Below are positions 57,503-64,000 of a stretch of 64,000 bases of DNA, piece by piece. Every line of letters begins with the position of its first letter. Within the stretch, counting starts at the first letter, position 1. Both the position numbers and the translations under genes were made by a program. Under the pieces are notes generated by a model. That model did not search any database and was not told where the DNA came from. It worked only from the letters and a program-made list of their open reading frames with translations. Source of the DNA: Devosia sp. ZB163 (GTDB taxonomy: Bacteria; Pseudomonadota; Alphaproteobacteria; Rhizobiales; Devosiaceae); NCBI RefSeq assembly GCF_028613635.1, contig NZ_JAQRMY010000002.1, forward strand, positions 186,001 to 250,000. Direction: 5' to 3'.

Positions 57503-57760
57503 ATGGAACTGCTCCTTCTCCTCCTGCTGATCCCCATTGCCTGGCTTGCGCTGGTGCGGCGCCGCATGGCCAATGAGGCGCGTCGCTATCGCATGTCCAC
57601 GGCCGGCATCGCAGTCGGCGCCGCCCTGGCGGTCTGGGTTGCCTTCCTGGCGTTCTCGGGACCGTCCCAGCAGAAGGTGGATTACGGCACTGGCGACGAT
57701 CAGGTCCGCGCCCTCCTGCAGCAGCCCGACGTTGCGCCGCGCTACAGCTCGCGGAACTAG
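57503..57760 (+). CDS. Small membrane protein, function unknown
   Basis: An 85-residue protein with two predicted membrane helices (about 2-17, LLLLLLLIPIAWLALV; and about 33-52, AGIAVGAALAVWVAFLAF) joined by a basic loop (RRRMANEARRYR) that would face the cytoplasm. ATG 57503 has GGAG nine bases upstream; the longer frame from 57422 lacks that. A TTAC-N6-TTAACC element lies upstream. It is convergent with nagA, overlapping by four bases. Confidence 0.65.
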   Translation: MELLLLLLLIPIAWLALVRRRMANEARRYRMSTAGIAVGAALAVWVAFLAFSGPSQQKVDYGTGDDQVRALLQQPDVAPRYSSRN

Positions 57761-58887
57761 GGTGTCGGCAGCGTCCGCACGTTGAGCTTTGCGTCCAGCC
57801 AGACCGGCTTGAACTCGCTGCCCGGGGTGAGCCGCCCCAGTCGTTCCGATCCGATCGCCTGCGCCGGGTAGAGCGCAGCCATCCTCAGGCTCTCGCCTAA
57901 CTCGATGCCCAGCTCGAAGTGGGCATAGCGCACCGCCGCGTCCAGCGTCAGGTCCGCGCCAGCCAGCGTGCCATCGACGAGGCGCAGCGCTCCGTCCTTG
58001 CGGAAAATGGTGCGGCCATTGAGCTCGAAGCTCTCGATGTCGGTGCCCGCCTGCGACATCGAGTCCGAGACGAGGAAAATTCGGCCCGGCCCGTTCTTGC
58101 TGCGCCGGGCGATGCCCACTGTAGCCGGGTTCACGTGGATGCCGTCCGCGATGAGCCCCGCCCATACGCTGCCCTGGTCCAGCGCCGCTCCGGCCACGCC
58201 GGGGTCCCGGTTGCCGATCTGGCTCATGGCGTTGAACAGGTGCGTCGCCATGGAGGCTCCCGCCCGAATAGCGGCCGCGGCGACCTCGTATGAGGCATCC
58301 GAATGCCCGAGCGAGACCACGATCCCGGCGCGCGCCAGCCGTGCGATCTGCTCAGGTGTCACCGTCTCCGGTGCAACCGTCACGAGCAGATGGGGCAGGG
58401 TGCCCCGCGCCCGCTCCAGCCGGACGATGTCGGCTTCGTCCATCGGCCGGATCAGATCTGGGTCATGCGCGCCCTTGCGGGCTAGTGACAGATGCGGACC
58501 CTCGAGATGCAGGCCGAGAAAGCCGGCGGTGCCGGCGCGCGCCGCAGTCGCGCCGGCCGCCAGCACGGCGTCAGTGATTTCGGCTTTATCGGTGATGAGG
58601 GTCGGCAGCAGCCCCACCACCCCGAACTGCGCATGCGTCCTGCAGATCGTTCCGAGATCGGCGGCCGTCGTTCCGGGGCCGACCAGCAGCCCCGCTCCGC
58701 CATTGACCTGCAGGTCGACATAGCCCGGCGCCAATGTGCCGCCGTCGAGCTGAACGATCCGCGCTTCCGCAGGCGGGGCGCCGATGCCGGCAACGCGGCC
58801 GTTCTCGACTACGAGAGCAGCATGGTCATGGAACGCCTCGCCATCGAAGATGCGGGCGCCGGAGAATGCGATGGGGCTGTCTGTCAT
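57757..58887 (-). CDS. nagA: N-acetylglucosamine-6-phosphate deacetylase
   Basis: Removes acetate from GlcNAc-6-phosphate; 376 residues, typical for NagA. PGYVDLQVNGGAG and the metal site LHLEGPHLSLARKGAHDP are followed by SLGHSDASYE and ATHLFNAMSQI (metal His residues). The catalytic Asp lies in IFLVSDSM. It is the last gene of the amino-sugar operon, and its neighbours (SIS protein, ROK kinase, GntR) fit GlcNAc or a related sugar. Confidence 0.94.
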   Translation of the reverse strand: MTDSPIAFSGARIFDGEAFHDHAALVVENGRVAGIGAPPAEARIVQLDGGTLAPGYVDLQVNGGAGLLVGPGTTAADLGTICRTHAQFGVVGLLPTLITDKAEITDAVLAAGATAARAGTAGFLGLHLEGPHLSLARKGAHDPDLIRPMDEADIVRLERARGTLPHLLVTVAPETVTPEQIARLARAGIVVSLGHSDASYEVAAAAIRAGASMATHLFNAMSQIGNRDPGVAGAALDQGSVWAGLIADGIHVNPATVGIARRSKNGPGRIFLVSDSMSQAGTDIESFELNGRTIFRKDGALRLVDGTLAGADLTLDAAVRYAHFELGIELGESLRMAALYPAQAIGSERLGRLTPGSEFKPVWLDAKLNVRTLPTP

Positions 58888-58900
58888 GGGAAAATTTGGG

Positions 58901-58936
58901 TGTCCCGGGCAGCAGGGTCAGCTCCTGCCCGGGACA
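58901..58936 (-). other. Intercistronic hairpin between SIS and nagA genes
   Basis: TGTCCCGGGCAG (58901-58912) and CTGCCCGGGACA (58925-58936) form a perfect 12-base-pair stem around a 12-base loop. Read on the minus strand, AAATTTT comes 7 bases after the stem, so it may also be a weak terminator. It would reduce or protect transcript between the SIS and nagA parts of the operon. Confidence 0.6.
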
Positions 58937-58942
58937 GTTCCA

Positions 58943-59737
58943 TCAGCCTTCGTCGGCCATGGACTTCTTGAACTGCGGAAGGTGCTTCTGCTGCGCCTCG
59001 AGCATGCGCTCGCGGTAGACGCCGTAGATGATGTCGGTGTCGTGCAGCGTCACGCCCGGGATGGTCGGCGAAGCGAAGACCGGCAGTTCGATGCCGCGGT
59101 CGGCGATCTTCTGCGCGCTCTCGGCCAGCAGCTCGTGCATCATCATCATGGCGAGCACGGTCGACGAGCCCGCCACCGGACGCGACCAGCCCTTGATGTT
59201 GACGATCGCGTCTTCCACCGGCGAGCCGGTGTCGATCACGATGTCTGCCGCATGCGGCAGGCGCTTGCCCGAAGAGTGCGTGGCCGGCTTGCCGGCATTC
59301 GACTTGGCCGTGATCGCGATCACGGTCAGCCCGCGCTCTTTGGCATAGAGCGCAGTGTCGATACCCGAAGCGTTCGAGCCCGAGTGACCGAAGATCACGA
59401 TGGTGTCGCCGGCATTCAGTGGCTGGTGGTCGAGGAACTTCTCGGCATACTTCTCGGTGCGCTCGAGCCACAGCAACTCGCGCACGCCGCCGGCGCCGAG
59501 GATGTTGTGCCACATCACGCGCGGGTCGGTCAGCGGGTTGAAGCCGACATAAGAGCCGTAGCGCGGGTAGGTTTCCTGCACCGGCAGAACCGAGTGGCCC
59601 GAGCCGTAGAGGTGCACGAGGCCCTTGTTGGCGAGGGTTTCCGCGATGGCGGACGAGGCCTTGTCGAAGGCGTCGGCATTCGCTTCGGCCGCCGCCTCGG
59701 CGATCTTCACGAGCTTGCTGATATACAGAGTGGACAT
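58943..59737 (-). CDS. SIS (sugar isomerase) domain protein
   Basis: A 264-residue phosphosugar-binding protein of the SIS fold. VHLYGSGHSVLPVQETYPRY and the phospho-binding IFGHSGSNASGIDTALYAKE with later TGSPVEDAIVNI are the ligand-binding loops. It resembles the UPF0309 group found next to amino-sugar genes. In this operon, where no nagB is visible, it may act as the glucosamine-6-phosphate deaminase/isomerase or as an epimerase; that is inference. Confidence 0.85.
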   Translation of the reverse strand: MSTLYISKLVKIAEAAAEANADAFDKASSAIAETLANKGLVHLYGSGHSVLPVQETYPRYGSYVGFNPLTDPRVMWHNILGAGGVRELLWLERTEKYAEKFLDHQPLNAGDTIVIFGHSGSNASGIDTALYAKERGLTVIAITAKSNAGKPATHSSGKRLPHAADIVIDTGSPVEDAIVNIKGWSRPVAGSSTVLAMMMMHELLAESAQKIADRGIELPVFASPTIPGVTLHDTDIIYGVYRERMLEAQQKHLPQFKKSMADEG

Positions 59738-59761
59738 GGGTTTGCCTTTCAGAACAAAGCG

Positions 59762-60508
59762 TTACACGTAGAGGGTGGAGCGGATCTCATAGCGGTCCGC
59801 ACGCATGGTGGAGAGGGCGTATTCGAACGGCCCCCTCGAGTCGTAGGCGATACGCTCGACCTCGAAGGCCGGCGTTCCTGCCGTGAGCTGGATGAGTTCG
59901 GCATCGGCTTCGGCCACGCGGCCGACGCGGTAGACCTCCTTGGCCTTCACAGGTGTGATGCCGCAATGCTCCTTGAGCCAGCCGTAGAGCGACTGAACGT
60001 TTGCGGCGTCTTCGAGCAGTCCGGCCACGCGGGCCTCGGGCAGGTGGCTGGCCTGGATACCGATCGGCATGCCGTTGCCGAGCCGCAGGCGCTTCAGCAG
60101 CACCACCGGATCGCCGATCGCGATCTCCAGCGCATCGGCCATCTCTTCATCCGCGACAACCCGGTACGCCTCGATCAGCCGGGTGCCCGCCTGCAGCGAC
60201 AGCGTCTTCATCTCGTCGGTGAAGCTGGTCAGTCCGCGCACGCCGGCGACCACGGTAGCCGACCGCACGAACGTCCCGCGCCCGTGCTCGCGCCGCAGCA
60301 GTCCCGCTTCCTCGAGGTTGCGCAAGGCATGGCGCAGGGTAATGCGCGAAATGCCCAGCATCTCGCCCAGCCGATCCTCGTTGGGGATCTGCATGCCCGA
60401 GCTCCATTCGCCGCGCTCGATCAACTCGCGCAGCGCCATTTCGGCCTGGTGCCACAGCGGCTCCGGACGCCGCCGGTCGGGCTTTATGAGACCGTTCGGT
60501 TCATCCAT
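59762..60508 (-). CDS. GntR-family regulator with UTRA effector domain
   Basis: A 248-residue repressor. The winged helix is at about 18-85 (GMQIPNEDRLGEMLGISRI, LLRREHGRGTFV), followed by a UTRA ligand domain of the HutC/NagR type to the end. NagR-like members bind GlcNAc-6-phosphate or GlcN-6-phosphate. ATG 60508 has GGAGG about seven bases upstream and is preferred over the earlier in-frame starts up to 60544. It overlaps the ROK kinase gene by eight bases and probably controls this operon. Confidence 0.9.
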   Translation of the reverse strand: MDEPNGLIKPDRRRPEPLWHQAEMALRELIERGEWSSGMQIPNEDRLGEMLGISRITLRHALRNLEEAGLLRREHGRGTFVRSATVVAGVRGLTSFTDEMKTLSLQAGTRLIEAYRVVADEEMADALEIAIGDPVVLLKRLRLGNGMPIGIQASHLPEARVAGLLEDAANVQSLYGWLKEHCGITPVKAKEVYRVGRVAEADAELIQLTAGTPAFEVERIAYDSRGPFEYALSTMRADRYEIRSTLYV

Positions 60509-61379
60509 GCCCATTCCTCCAGTTGGTCCCGTAGGCGCCGGCAAAAGCTGCGCCGACGAGACCCGCCCTTGGCCCGAATTGCCCGGGTCTGATGTCGATC
60601 GTTCTCAGGTGCGGCGGCAGTTGGCGCCGCAGCGCCGGCAGCACCAATGGGGCCAGCACGTCGACGGATGCCGCGACCCCGCCAGCGAGGATTACGGCCT
60701 CGGGATCGAGCAGAGCCACGGCCCCCGCGAGCGCGGTTCCGAGAGCCGCCATCGGCTTGGCCAGCGCTTCGACCGCTTCGGGATCACGCGCCCGTGCAGC
60801 TCGGACCAGCGATGCGCCGTCGGGTAGCCCCACGGTCGCAGCCGCCGCGTCCAACGCACGGCCGGACGCCTGCCGCTCGAGCCAGCCGCTGCGATCTTCG
60901 CCTGGGTCAGCGACATCGGCGACTGCCCACCCGAACGAACAAGCCCCACCCCCGCTGCCGGTGATGATACGCCCGCCCGCCAGCACGGCCGAGCCGATGC
61001 CCGTACCGATGGCGAGCAGCACCGCGTCGCTCAGTCCGTTCGCGGCGCCCGCCTTGGCCTCGGCCAGCAGCGCCAGTTGCGCGTCGTTGCCGAGCCCGAT
61101 GGAAACGCCCCCCAACTCGTCGGCGAGGTCGAGCCCATCAAGGTACGGCAGGTTGGGCACCCAGCGGCAGGTTGTCCCCTGCGCGAGCCCCGGGATGCCG
61201 AGGCCAAGCTGCGTTGCACCATGCTCGTCGAGCTGCTGCCTCACCAGCGCGAGGAAATCCTCCCGCGTCTGTGGCGCGGTCCACTCGCCTTTGGCGACGA
61301 CACTACCCGGATTTGCGAGATCGGCGACGCCGGCGCGGAAGCGCGTGCCACCGAGATCGATGGCGAGAATCCGGCTCAT
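60501..61379 (-). CDS. ROK-family sugar kinase without the zinc motif
   Basis: A 292-residue kinase. The phosphate-1 motif is AIDLGGTRFRAGV; LGIPGLAQG, GNDAQLALLAEA and AIGTGIGSAVL follow. The usual ROK zinc cluster (CxCGxxGCxE after GHxxx) is absent: the region reads GACSFGWAVADVADPGEDRSGWLE instead. Within ROK such members still bind sugars, often N-acetylglucosamine or N-acetylmannosamine. It is coupled to the permease by ATGA. A glucosamine or GlcNAc kinase role is inferred from context. Confidence 0.88.
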   Translation of the reverse strand: MSRILAIDLGGTRFRAGVADLANPGSVVAKGEWTAPQTREDFLALVRQQLDEHGATQLGLGIPGLAQGTTCRWVPNLPYLDGLDLADELGGVSIGLGNDAQLALLAEAKAGAANGLSDAVLLAIGTGIGSAVLAGGRIITGSGGGACSFGWAVADVADPGEDRSGWLERQASGRALDAAAATVGLPDGASLVRAARARDPEAVEALAKPMAALGTALAGAVALLDPEAVILAGGVAASVDVLAPLVLPALRRQLPPHLRTIDIRPGQFGPRAGLVGAAFAGAYGTNWRNGHG

Positions 61380-62251
61380 CCCTTAACCCCCGAGGAAACC
61401 ACCGAGTCGACGAAGAAGCGCTGCAGGATCACGAACAGCAGCACCGGCGGCAGCACCGCGAGCGTCGCGCCGGCCATGACGAGGCCCGTGTTCATCGCGC
61501 CCCGGTTGTAGCTGAGGAGCCGCGAGAGCGAGATGACGATGGGGTACTGGTCCGCATTGCCCTGCAGGACCGTCAGCGGCCACAGGTAGCTGTTCCAGTG
61601 GTAGACGAAGGCGAACAGCACCAGAGCGGCGATGGCCGGCATCACTGCCGGGGCCACGACCTGGAACAGGATGCGCAACTCCGAAGCGCCATCCACCCGC
61701 GCCGCCTCGATCAGCTCGTCCGGCACGCCCTTGATGAACTGGCGCATGAGGAAGATGCCGAAGGCATTGGCGAGGTTTGGCACCACGACACCCGCGAGGC
61801 TCGCGTTGAGCCCCAGATATCCGGTGATCCGGTAGAGCGGGATCAGCGTCACAATCGGCGGCAGGAACATGGTCGCGATGAGGATCGCGAACAGCGCCTC
61901 CTTGTGGCGGAACTGGTACTTGGCGAAGGCATACCCGGCCATGAGGCTGGTCACGATGATCGCGACGGTGGTCGTCAGAGCGATGATCGCCGAGTTCCAG
62001 AATGACCGGCCGAGGCTCACGACGTCGGCTACCTGGGCGAAAGCGTCGAGGCTCGGGTTCGCCGGCAGCCACACCGGCGGCACCTGCATGGTCTCCTGCG
62101 GCGTCTTCAAACTGGTGAGGATCATCCAGGCCAGCGGGAAGGCCGCAACCACGGCTGCAACGATAATGGCGAGGACGAGGAGGGCGGTGGCCGGCGTCGC
62201 CTTGTAGCGCGGCCGCTCCATGATGCGGCGATCGGCGGTGGTGGTGCTCAT
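61376..62251 (-). CDS. Sugar ABC transporter permease (MalG-like)
   Basis: A 291-residue permease with six helices. The first periplasmic loop reads AWMILTSLKTPQETMQVPPVWLP, and the EAA loop IEAARVDGASELRILFQVV lies at about 190-208. The C-terminus ends in VSSGVKG, the usual MalG-type end. It overlaps its partner permease gene and the ROK gene by four bases each. Confidence 0.93.
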   Translation of the reverse strand: MSTTTADRRIMERPRYKATPATALLVLAIIVAAVVAAFPLAWMILTSLKTPQETMQVPPVWLPANPSLDAFAQVADVVSLGRSFWNSAIIALTTTVAIIVTSLMAGYAFAKYQFRHKEALFAILIATMFLPPIVTLIPLYRITGYLGLNASLAGVVVPNLANAFGIFLMRQFIKGVPDELIEAARVDGASELRILFQVVAPAVMPAIAALVLFAFVYHWNSYLWPLTVLQGNADQYPIVISLSRLLSYNRGAMNTGLVMAGATLAVLPPVLLFVILQRFFVDSVVSSGVKG

Positions 62252-63144
62252 GAGTTCTTCATCTCCCGCGAGCGGGCGAAGGCGAACAGCAACGCGATCG
62301 CGACGACCAGCGCCAGCATCAGCGTCACCGCCATCGCCGAGCCGAGCCCGCCCTGGGCCCGCTCGATGCCGACGCGGCGGATATGGAAAGTGAGGACGTT
62401 GGTGGCATTCACCGGTCCGCCCTGAGTGATCAGCGCCACCGGCTCGAACACCTGCACGGCATTGATGATGCAGATCACGGCCGAGAACAGCAGCGTGTTG
62501 CTCAGCATCGGAAGCGTGATCGAGAAGAACCGCTGCACCGGGTTCGCCCCGTCGATCTTGGCCGCCTCATAGAGCGACTCCGGGATCTGCGTCAGCCCGG
62601 CGACGGCAAGCACGGTGAAGTACCCCACCTGCTGCCAGACATTGAGGATCACGATCGAGACCAGCGCTGTCTGCGGCGCGCTCAGCCAGGTCTGCGGCGG
62701 AATACCGACCCAGCCCAGGATCTGGTTCAGCGGCCCCTCGGTCGGCGAGTAGAGCTTGGAGAACACCAGCGCCACCGCGATCATCGGCACCATGTAGGTC
62801 GAGAACAGCACGGTCCGGAGGAACACCCCGCCCGGCGCGATCTTCTGGTGCACGAGCAGTCCGAGCATCACCGACAGCGGCAGGATGATCAGCACCGACA
62901 GCACGGTGTAGATCGCCGTGTTGACCAGCGCCGCCTTGAAATCGCGACCCACCGAATTGTTGGCGAAGATGTCGATGAAGTTCTGCACGCCCACGAACGT
63001 GGCGGTCTCGAACCCCGTCTGCGTCGACCAGTTCTGGAAGCTGAGCCAGATGGTGAGCAGCATGGGGATGACGATGAAGACGCCGAGCAGCCCGGTTGCG
63101 GGCGCGAGCATCATGATCGCCGATCGGTGCTGGTTTGAAGTCAT
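62248..63144 (-). CDS. Sugar ABC transporter permease (MalF-like)
   Basis: A 298-residue permease with six helices. The EAA loop reads YEAAKIDGANPVQRFFSITLP, and the N-terminal part includes GVFIVIPMLLTIWLSFQNWS. The open frame reaches 63282 through repeat sequence, so translation is taken from ATG 63144 (TSNQHRSAIMML). Only a weak GAG lies upstream. The 140-base gap to the binding-protein gene contains a repeat and a hairpin. Confidence 0.92.
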   Translation of the reverse strand: MTSNQHRSAIMMLAPATGLLGVFIVIPMLLTIWLSFQNWSTQTGFETATFVGVQNFIDIFANNSVGRDFKAALVNTAIYTVLSVLIILPLSVMLGLLVHQKIAPGGVFLRTVLFSTYMVPMIAVALVFSKLYSPTEGPLNQILGWVGIPPQTWLSAPQTALVSIVILNVWQQVGYFTVLAVAGLTQIPESLYEAAKIDGANPVQRFFSITLPMLSNTLLFSAVICIINAVQVFEPVALITQGGPVNATNVLTFHIRRVGIERAQGGLGSAMAVTLMLALVVAIALLFAFARSREMKNS

Positions 63145-63195
63145 CGTACTCGTAACGTTCGTCGCATGTCGGCGCTTGGGCGCGATGCTGGTGCG

Positions 63196-63242
63196 AGGGT
63201 CTCCCTCCCCTTCGCGGGGAGGGGACAGGGGTGGAGGTGTTC
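63196..63242. repeat. Palindromic GC-rich dispersed repeat
   Basis: GGGTCTCCCTCCCCTTCGCGGG, cut here to the core CTCCCCTTCGCGGGGAG, forms a short hairpin; GGGACAGGGGTGGAGGTG follows. It resembles the other GC-rich elements of the window and lies between the permease and binding-protein genes. Confidence 0.55.
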
Positions 63243-63256
63243 CCCCACCGGTGGTA

Positions 63257-63278
63257 GAGGGCGGGTTGCCCCGCCCTC
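63257..63278 (-). other. Intercistronic hairpin after the binding-protein gene
   Basis: GAGGGCGGG and CCCGCCCTC form a perfect nine-base stem around TTGC, six bases downstream of the binding-protein stop. No U-run follows on the minus strand. Such hairpins commonly stabilise the binding-protein message relative to the permease part. Confidence 0.65.
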
Positions 63279-63284
63279 CCATAG

Positions 63285-64000
63285 TTACTTCGCGTTGCGC
63301 TCGAGGATTTCGGTCGCGTCAGCCTGCGCCGTCGCAGCAGCATCAGCCGCCGACACCTGGCCGAACTGGATGGCCTCGAGGGTCTTCTGCAGCGACTCCG
63401 AGAACTCCTGGCCGCCCAGCACCACCGGGAACGGCTTGGCGTTGGCGAGCGTGTCCGTGTAGCCCTTGAGGAACGGGTCGCTGGCGAGCCGCTCGGCAAA
63501 GGCCGCGCCGTCCGAAGTCCGCGACGGGAGGATGCCCATCGACATCAGGATATCGCCCATCGCCGAAGCGCCGTCCGGACCGGACTCGGGCCCGTTGAGC
63601 CAGTTGAGGAAGTCCCACGCAGCGGCCTGTTCCTCGGCCGAAGCCTTGGCGTTGACCACGGTCATCCACGAGTACGAGATCGAGCGGGCGGTATCGCCCG
63701 ACGGGCCAACCGGGATCGGCGCGGTCGCGACATTGGCGAAGTCATCGCCCATGCCGGCCTTGAGCGCGGATTCCCACCAGTTCGCCATGATGATCATGCC
63801 GGTCTTGCCCGACACGAAGCTGTCGAGGAACGGCCCGGTGGTGTTGGCATCGGCCGTGGCCATCGCCGGATCGGAATAGCCCGACTTGATAAGCTTCTCG
63901 TAGAGCTCGAAGGTCTGCTTGGCCGCTTCGCTGTCGAGCGTCGGCTTGCCGTCGACCACGAGGTCGCCGCCGTTGGAGACGAGCAGCGAGGAGAACGGGT
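63285..64000 (-). CDS. Sugar ABC transporter binding protein (partial)
   Basis: The C-terminal 238 residues of an extracellular solute-binding protein; its start lies beyond base 64000 (the last visible residues are PFSSLLVSNGGDLVVDG). Blocks MANWWESALKAGMGDDF, GDTARSISYSWMTVVNAK, and AWDFLNWLNGPESGPDGAS are typical of CUT1-type sugar-binding proteins. It is the first gene of the visible amino-sugar operon. Promoter and N-terminal signal peptide are outside the window. Confidence 0.9.
   Translation of the reverse strand, partial: PFSSLLVSNGGDLVVDGKPTLDSEAAKQTFELYEKLIKSGYSDPAMATADANTTGPFLDSFVSGKTGMIIMANWWESALKAGMGDDFANVATAPIPVGPSGDTARSISYSWMTVVNAKASAEEQAAAWDFLNWLNGPESGPDGASAMGDILMSMGILPSRTSDGAAFAERLASDPFLKGYTDTLANAKPFPVVLGGQEFSESLQKTLEAIQFGQVSAADAAATAQADATEILERNAK

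Overview
The window is about 65 percent GC, tightly packed, and dominated by ATGA, GTGA and TGATG gene overlaps. Several features point to an alphaproteobacterium of the order Hyphomicrobiales, with a Devosia-like genome as the best guess: an ScfR-type propionyl-CoA regulator, a DUF2865 protein, an alphaproteobacterial class II DAHP synthase, a CtrA-like box, and short dispersed GC-rich palindromic repeats. The genus is inferred from gene content and style; no 16S gene is present. I found no tRNA, rRNA, CRISPR array, integrase or insertion sequence.

Layout. 0-12 kb holds housekeeping genes: rpiA, a DUF2059 protein, gor, class II DAHP synthase, a single-domain response regulator, an outer-membrane barrel, nadE, a gltX, a DUF2865 protein and a small secreted protein. 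11.4-17 kb carries cysS, whose 5' region contains a short ORF with two Cys codons and a terminator-like hairpin. It is followed by a packed run of seven genes: two glyoxalase-fold (VOC) paralogs, four GFA-type zinc proteins and a prolyl aminopeptidase. 17-23.5 kb has cimA, a LysM protein, an ArsR/Atm1-type ABC exporter pair and a Phd-Doc toxin-antitoxin module. 23.5-30.6 kb has a PadR-controlled RND efflux operon, then nadC-cysQ.

31-39.6 kb is a complete methylmalonyl-CoA module. The ScfR regulator is divergent from pccB, a macrodomain protein, pccA, methylmalonyl-CoA mutase, an unrecognised small gene and methylmalonyl-CoA epimerase. TTTGCAA-type repeats lie in the divergent promoter. Together these genes turn propionyl-CoA into succinyl-CoA. 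39.7-47.9 kb is a surface-polysaccharide locus: a Wzm/Wzt-type exporter, a rhamnan-synthesis F protein, rfbCADB for dTDP-L-rhamnose and a family 2 glycosyltransferase.

48-57.4 kb is a sugar-type catabolic locus with no obvious substrate. It has a creatininase-family hydrolase divergent from an RbsD/FucU mutarotase, a Tat-exported binding protein with two permeases but no ATPase, an FGGY kinase, an M42 peptidase and a BtpA/SgcQ protein. A HigBA module sits in the middle. 57.7-64 kb is an amino-sugar operon on the minus strand: binding protein (cut by the window end), two permeases, ROK kinase, GntR/UTRA regulator, SIS protein and NagA.

The most interesting parts are the GFA/VOC cluster, the macrodomain gene inside the propionyl-CoA carboxylase operon, the unassigned kinase/M42/SgcQ locus, the possible Cys leader of cysS, and the palindromic repeats. 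One repeat supplies a ribosome-binding site and another lies inside a reading frame.
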